A DNA stretch of 64,000 nt from assembly GCA_015680685.1 (NCBI GenBank), contig MNCI01005823.1, positions 421,174-485,173 of the forward strand. The letters are read 5' to 3'. The notes below the pieces were generated by a model, which searched no databases, was not told the DNA's origin, and was given only the letters and a program-made list of their open reading frames with translations. The position numbers and the translations under genes are program-made. Numbering within the stretch: position 1 is the stretch's first letter; every line of letters begins with the position of its first letter. The DNA is from Gnetum montanum (taxonomy: Eukaryota; Streptophyta; Gnetopsida; Gnetales; Gnetaceae). Of the stretch, positions 58,952 through 64,000 are shown one piece after another.

Positions 58952-59548
58952 CTATGAAGGGGCGACATCCAGCAAGGGAGCCAGAGAGAAGAAATGTCGA
59001 TGTGATGCTTGGGCCACATGGTCAACGGTAGACAACGATAAAGGTGTAGTCACCATAAAAAATGGATTTGCAGGGGATGTTGCGGAGGGAGGAGCCATAA
59101 CAAAGCTAGCGTGACTATCTCCCTCGGAGTGGGCATCTAGGTCTTCTTGCCCATCGTGGAACACTTCATCACAGAACACTGGGTCTCGTTGTTCCATTGA
59201 TGCCCTGGCCATTAACAGTTGATCCAACATCCACTGTTGCTGGCTCGTTAGGGGTATGGAAGCATTAAGTAAAGGAATGAATTCCTTCTCGTTACAGTAG
59301 ATGAACTTGTATTTGTGTTTCTCTTCGAGTTCGTATGGATACATAGGTAGATTCACCATACATTTGGCACAAAGGAAGTTGTAATGTTGCGTTTGCTGAG
59401 CGTGCCCCTCAAGCTCTTTGTTTTGAATCCTGAGGGACCGGTGTAGCCGCACTGGGCTAGTCGATGGCTCGACAGCAAAAGGCATAGCCTGCGTCGTCAA
59501 GGGGGTTTCGAGACTAGCAGTGGGAATGGCGGTAGTTGTCACAACCAT
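58952..59548 (-). pseudogene. Element D open frame upstream of gag core
   Basis: 198 codons, starting MVVTTTAIPTASLETPLTTQ. It contains LCAKCMVNLPMYPYELEEK and a Gln/Met-rich WMLDQLLMARASMEQ stretch. It could be the N-terminal part of Gag after a frameshift, or a separate ORF ahead of gag as some Tat/Ogre elements have. No domain is recognised. Confidence 0.5.
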
Positions 59549-59778
59549 TCTCTATACAGCTAGAAGGCAATGATAATGAGGACAAAGATCACAAAGGTAA
59601 AAGTAGGCTAAAGGCAAACGTGGGCTTTCTATCCTGCTGGATTCCAGAGGAATCGTCAGAGTGACCGATATATACCACATGATCATGTAAACAACCATGA
59701 GGTATCACATTTACATTAGTCGATGATGGGTACAGACAGCTTTCGGGACTACCTATGAAATGTAGATCGGAAGTTCAG

Positions 59779-59796
59779 GCTCTCCTTCTAGCACCA
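59779..59796 (-). other. Element D primer binding site
   Basis: On the minus strand TGGTGCTAGAAGGAGAGC begins six bases after the 5' LTR; TGG pairs with the CCA end of a tRNA. I could not assign the tRNA. It is unlike the tRNA-Asp type site of A-C. Confidence 0.65.
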
Positions 59797-59802
59797 GAAA
59801 CT

Positions 59803-60937
59803 TGTAACGATGGAAAAAGTCGATTGCTGGAAACACCGAGAGGATTTCCGTGTACATAATTCCAACCCAGGATTCGTGCGAGGGCTATGCTGGAGAAAAC
59901 GAATCCGAGGTGCCCTAAATGGTCTTGCTGATTGGATAGGGACTTACTTAATTAGTAAATTTTGTTAATGATTGTGTAACGGGATGATGATTTGGTATGA
60001 AGACGTAATAGCAGATGACGAGAAAACGAGATCAACTCCAAGATTAGATCTTGAAGGTGATGAAAATGATGTAAGCTATTCAAAATGACTGTAAAATCAA
60101 TGTAAACAGGATGCAATGGATTGAGATTTAGAAAATACACGATCCCGAGATCTGGGATCTGTCTTGTAAACAAATATGATGTATACAATGGGATTTACAA
60201 GCAGACTCTGGTTTGGACGAAGTATCCGTCACCAAAAAGAGGCTATTTAGAGATTAAACAAGCAAAGGCCAATCTACCTTGTTCACTAGCCAATTCGGGC
60301 ATAAGGGAGTCAGGCTCGAAGCAGAATGTTTGCTAACTTGAAATCTCTGACCAAAAGCTTCTCTGTATCACCGTCGATGCTCTTTTATTGTCAACTCTTT
60401 CTTGTCTTCTTGCCAACTTTTACCAAAAACTGCCAACCCTTCGAGTGTTGTCCGTTGGGGTATTTATAAGATTAGGGTTAGGAGAAAAATGCGGTTTAGA
60501 TGACGCGTGTCCTGGGTCCACAAAATGTCGTTGACCTAATGTGCTATAGCTGAAGCTTGTGACGCTACACTATGCTACGCTCTAAAGCGTAGTATAGCTT
60601 AACCACCCTTGTTTTTAGCGTTGAAGAATTTCCAGATCTTCGATAATAAACTATCCTGCGGCTATGCTGTGATATGCTAGAAAGCGTATCATAGCGTAAT
60701 TAACTGTGCTGCTTGCGTTACGCTGAATAGCGTAACTAGCACGCAAAGAGTTAAAGTTTTGAACATGGCTAACTTGCAAAGTTGAAGTTTTGAATAGCGT
60801 CCCTTGTTCTATTCTGTTCTCCTAGAGTTTGCTATGATGAGCTGCTACATCCCACTATTTTTGGTGCTTCTATCCCCTAGATGTCTTGATGCTGCACTTG
60901 CCTAAACTTCAGGGTCTCAAAATTTCATGGTGTTTCA
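59803..60937 (-). repeat. Element D 5' LTR
   Basis: 1135 bp matching 43992-45177, with TATAAATA on the minus strand at 60461-60468 and TACGCT/AGCGTA clusters at 60558-60740. AGAGC follows at 60938-60942. Confidence 0.93.
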
Positions 60938-60942
60938 AGAGC

Positions 60943-61484
60943 ATACACCAAAAAAGACTCATATTTATAATTACAATCATCTGCCATGTTCAAGGAACCA
61001 ATAAACCTATTTTCAATCATCTTAATTTCGATAACATCCGAATGATCCGATTATGATGGCTACTTGATGCAAAAGAGTCTAGAGTTTTTGTACATGGTTT
61101 TTTTCACTCTTTGTGAAATTGACAATGTCGTCGACATGATTTTATGCATTTGGATAACAATATACTTGTTGGGCGACCTTGACCTGGTTAGAGCTTCTCT
61201 ACATACGAAAGGTAGACAACCATTGCGAAACCCCCTAATTTCAATGTACCCTGACATGGTCAGCCCAATTCAATGGATTTTATCATACCAAAAAAATTAT
61301 ATATTGTCATCTTTTATACAGTTTACGATATGTATTGTAAAAGTAGTGACGAACACGGTGCCTAGCATTTATATTTATTACAACAGGGCATGTTTTTGTT
61401 GGCAATTTCAGCTTTTCTTCCCTCATCTCTCTTGTGTGTGTAGTGAAAGATAAGAAAGATGTCCAGGAGGAGAAACAGGTTTGC
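60943..61484. other. Host DNA between element D and the NPF fragment
   Basis: AT-rich. A 129-codon ORF (61064-61453) shows no resemblance to NPF proteins. Some of it may be intron of the NPF gene; nothing else is recognised. Confidence 0.4.
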
Positions 61485-62344
61485 ATTTGGCTACGTTTTT
61501 TTAATTCTTGTATTTGGTGGCACTGGGTGCAGGGGTTAAGAACCATGTCTGCAAGCATTAGGAGCATTTCATTTCGATGACCATGATCCAAAACAAGCCA
61601 GGAAAAAGTCTTCATTTTTCAACTGGTGGTTTTTTACAGCAAGTACTTACTCTGTGCTTTCGGTTAATATCTTTGTTAATGTGCAAGAAAATGTCAATTG
61701 GGGTTTAGATTTTGGTATCAAATGCTGTTAGCCAGCTTGCAGCATGGGTAAACAGAAAAACATATCCCGCATCTTATGGACAAGGAACATATAGGTCTTG
61801 TAAAGCAGGATAACGCAGTAGCAGCACCATAGAGCAAGCACATTAGGGGTGTCTTTAATGCTGATCTGAAAGGTTACCAACTTGCAGTAATAAAAAAGAT
61901 GGAAGAAGGAAAGGTGCTTCTTTGATTAAATCCTATTTGGCTATCTACTTTGACGTATGGAGTTGTAGCAGATCAGTCTTCACAACTCAATTCATAAAAC
62001 AATGAAAGACAATGGACAGAAAAATTGATTCAAGCTTTGAGATTCCTTTAGCAGCATTTTGGAGCAATGGAGGCATTAAATCTCTTTATTGGTACCATTA
62101 CATGATATCATGTTTATACCATTGGTCAAGAGAAAAATAGGCAATGCGCGTGGTGTATCAATATTACAGAGAATGGGCATAGGCTTTGTCACTTCTACTC
62201 TCTCTGTGATTGTGGCAGCTCTGGTTGAGATGAAAAGACTAAAACCTGTTAACTAATAGAGCATTGAAAATAAAGCCCAAGCTGCAGTTCTCATGAGTAT
62301 CTGTTGGCACCTTCCACAATATGCTCTTCTAGGATCTGTTGATG
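61485..62344 (+). pseudogene. NRT1/PTR family (NPF) transporter pseudogene, truncated
   Basis: NPF proteins are 12-helix proton-coupled nitrate/peptide transporters of about 570-600 residues. Recognisable parts: FLILVFGGTG (usual LY.VA.GTGG); ALGAFHFDDHDPKQARKKSS and FFNWWFFT (usual A.GADQFD....... FFNWWYF); VNIFVNVQENVNWGLDFGI; a gap; MDRKIDSSFEIPLAA; GNARGVSILQRMGIG; STLSVIVAALVEMKRL; and MSICWHLPQYALLGSVD. Coding then stops abruptly at about 62344, without the last two helices or C-terminus. The pieces lie in different frames with stops, and the N-terminal third is absent. It is a dead fragment, probably cut at its 3' end by another insertion. Confidence 0.85.
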
Positions 62345-62777
62345 CGTAAATTTTGGACACGCGAACACCTGTGAAAACTCATTTTAGGAGACTATCGCCT
62401 AGGGTGCCTCCCATATGGGTACGGAAACCTGGGAATAGTCTCAGCTAAAAAAGCTATGTGACATTTAAACAGATAAATTTAAATAGGAAATTTGATAAAG
62501 AAACTTAAATAGAATAACTATCCCAACCTTAAACAAGAAAAATAAGGTGGCAAGGGAAATGAAAATTATTATTATTATTTTTTTGAATAACTGGGAGTTT
62601 GAGAACTCCAAACATAAGCAAAAGTTTGATTTTAATGATCTATTTATTTGTTACAATGACCTCACATCGAATTAAAATGATTGAGAAAAACAAACTTAGC
62701 TTAACACAAAGCAATGATGATCTAAGCAGAAAAACGGGTAGCCCAGGTGACTGCTTGTCTATGTTGCCTTCCCAGTA

Positions 62778-62978
62778 AAATAGAAAACTGCTACCAACTC
62801 TAGCTCCCAGCAGAACAAAAAATCACTGCCAACTCTGGCTCTCAACAGAATAGAAAATCGTTGCCAACTCTGGCTCTCAACAGAACAGAAAAATCGCTGC
62901 CCCTCTTGCTCCGCTAGAACAGAAAAATTGCTGCCCCGGGCTCTCCTCAGAATAGAAAAATCGCTGCCCCCGATCATT
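62778..62978. repeat. Minisatellite, about 5-6 units of 34-36 bp
   Basis: Units of the form AATCGCTGCC...CTCTGGCTC..CAACAGAACAGAAA repeat head to tail. Units near the right end have changed TGCCAACTC to TGCCCC. The minus-strand ORF across it (62759-63142) is repetitive only because of this array. Confidence 0.85.
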
Positions 62979-63009
62979 GATCGTTGTCCCAGAAACCACC
63001 TTCCTCCTC

Positions 63010-63062
63010 CCTCTAAATAGCTGCTCGGTGAGAGAAAAACCCTAACCCTAGATTGCCAGCCA
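63010..63062 (+). promoter_or_regulatory. TATA-like string with telo-box
   Basis: CTCTAAATAGC is followed about 30 bases later by AAACCCTAACCCTAGA. The AAACCCTAA telo-box often lies just downstream of plant transcription starts, so this could be a core promoter. No gene follows that I can identify. Confidence 0.35.
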
Positions 63063-64000
63063 CCTTTGCCGTGAATTATGTTTGCCTTTTTTCTCATATC
63101 GCTGCAAAAAGAAAAAAAAACAGGATAATCATCATGGGTCATAAGTCATGGGTGGATGCTTGATCAACGTTTTAAAATCTATTTTTTTTATGGGCCAACG
63201 AAGCCCACCAGCACATGGACAATGGCCATGTGCAAGCTCATGGTGCTCTATTTTTAATTTTTTAATTTTTTAATTTTATTTTTTTATTTTTTATTTTTAT
63301 AAAACTTGTTCAAACAAGGCCCTATGCCTAGCATGGGTGAGGTTGGCCTCAACACTTAGCCCCCAAACTACAAATTGCATGCAAGTGCAAGGACTATAAA
63401 ATTTTGAATGAAAATGCAACAAATGGGGAAACAAAAACAACATGAAACCAGAAATGCATACTTGAAAGTAAACTATAATGTTCTAAACATGATCAAAATA
63501 ACCAAATAATCGGAAGAGACATTGACATAGGCCATCCAAACAATCATTAAAATCTTAAAAAATAATAATTTATTATTATTTTAACTAAGATCTATAGATA
63601 TATATGTGTAATTATATATATATGTAGATATATACTTAAGCTCTCACTCTCAATATTCCCACAGGGTAACAGTAAAAGTATGCAGACTATTTTGAGCAAG
63701 TGAATTATACAAAACTTAATGAGGAAGATGAGCTAAAACTCATGTTAGATCATAGTAAGCCACAACTTTCAGATTTTTCCTTGTTTTTTTTTTCTTTTTC
63801 ATTTTTTTTCTTTTTTGAAAAACTTAAATTTAAAAAGAGAAACAGAGGTTAGGGTGAGGATTGCTGCTGGACCCCATCACACTCAAGAACTTATTACACT
63901 GCCAATGAACACAGTCCTCATTTTTTTGTTTTGTTTTTTTAAAAGGAAACTTTGCTCATGGTGTACTTCATTTTTGAGGTAGGAATTCCAACACGAGTCT

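Larger units (their letters stand above)
43992..60937 (-). mobile_element. Element D: Tat-lineage Ty3/gypsy retrotransposon with antisense gene
   Basis: 16.9 kb with LTRs of 1186 and 1135 bp (ends TG/CA) and an exact AGAGC duplication. On the minus strand the order is 5' LTR, primer site, gag-region ORFs, protease, a 5.5-kb insert holding a plus-strand gene, reverse transcriptase with RNase H, a second RNase H, integrase, minisatellite, purine tract and 3' LTR. The second RNase H before integrase, and the Gag motif GHDTDYYWALKDDIQ, place it in the Tat group that includes Ogre-like elements. The domains are interrupted by a few stops, so this copy is dead but younger than A-C. It could once have supplied enzymes to other elements, but its LTRs and primer site differ from those of A-C. 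Confidence 0.93.
62345..64000. other. LTR-like sequence, open at the window edge
   Basis: The NPF homology breaks at TGTTGATGCGTAAATTTTGG, a TG start that could be an LTR end. A minisatellite, a CTCTAAATAGC TATA-like string (63014) and then AAACCCTAACCCTAGA (63045) follow in promoter order. CACTTAGCCCCCAAACTAC (63353) is phrasing often near LTR ends. No second copy is in the window, so the call is tentative. No ORF is supported; low-complexity A/T runs lie at 63245-63303 and 63775-63835. Confidence 0.35.

Noticed and set aside
58515-59114. Plus-strand ORFs opposite gag of element D
   Set aside because: Low-complexity Gly/Ala/Val peptides complementary to the Pro/Thr-rich gag frame; no exon edges.
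60938-61484. 129-codon ORF at 61064-61453 as part of the NPF gene
   Set aside because: It does not match the NPF segments expected before the GTGG motif and has no conserved features.
63044-63060. Interstitial telomere array
   Set aside because: Only about two CCCTAA units are present; a telo-box is the more modest reading.
62759-63142. 127-codon minus-strand ORF as a gene
   Set aside because: Its repetitive peptide is simply a translation of the minisatellite and it has no family features.

Overview
This window is nuclear DNA from a plant with a large, repeat-filled genome. A gymnosperm such as a conifer is plausible but unproven. The evidence is plant-type retrotransposons nested among old decayed copies, plant TATA boxes, a primer site matching plant tRNA-Asp, and a broken gene of the plant NRT1/PTR (NPF) transporter family. 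I find no intact host gene.

Layout. 1-2478: AT-rich DNA with SINE-like relics. 2479-11502: element A (+). 11503-12557: older host DNA with a duplicated segment and SINE relics. 12558-20540: element B (-). 20546-24302: AT-rich DNA ending in a duplicated gene fragment. About 24.3-30.8 kb: a decayed L1-type LINE (-) holding a SINE. 31160-40572: element C (+). 40573-43986: short tandem repeats, a SINE and two gene-like fragments. 43992-60937: element D (-), a 16.9-kb Tat-lineage Ty3/gypsy element. 61485-62344: a truncated NPF pseudogene. 62345-64000: LTR-like sequence with a minisatellite, open at the window edge. Elements B, C and D have exact 5-bp target duplications (GTTAG, ATAAG, AGAGC); A has a 4-of-5 match (GCACT/ACACT).

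A, B and C are one family. Each has TGATGR...CA LTRs of about 0.8-0.9 kb, a tRNA-Asp-type primer site, a gag-like ORF, and a second long ORF (ORF2, about 900 codons, mostly coiled coil) where pol would be. I see no protease, reverse transcriptase or integrase in any copy, so the family is non-autonomous by design rather than by random decay. Upstream of ORF2 each copy has a block of dyad repeats plus a TATA box that resembles the U3 of its own LTR, as if ORF2 had a separate internal promoter.

D carries gag, protease, reverse transcriptase, RNase H, a second RNase H and integrase on the minus strand. Between protease and reverse transcriptase sits about 4.4 kb holding a plus-strand gene with roughly seven intron-like gaps and a poly(A) signal. 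An antisense gene keeps its introns when the element's RNA is copied, and its position is where Ogre-type Tat elements have an intron. This gene and the ORF2/internal-promoter family are the two most unusual things here. All coding regions carry stops or frameshifts; D is better preserved than A-C.
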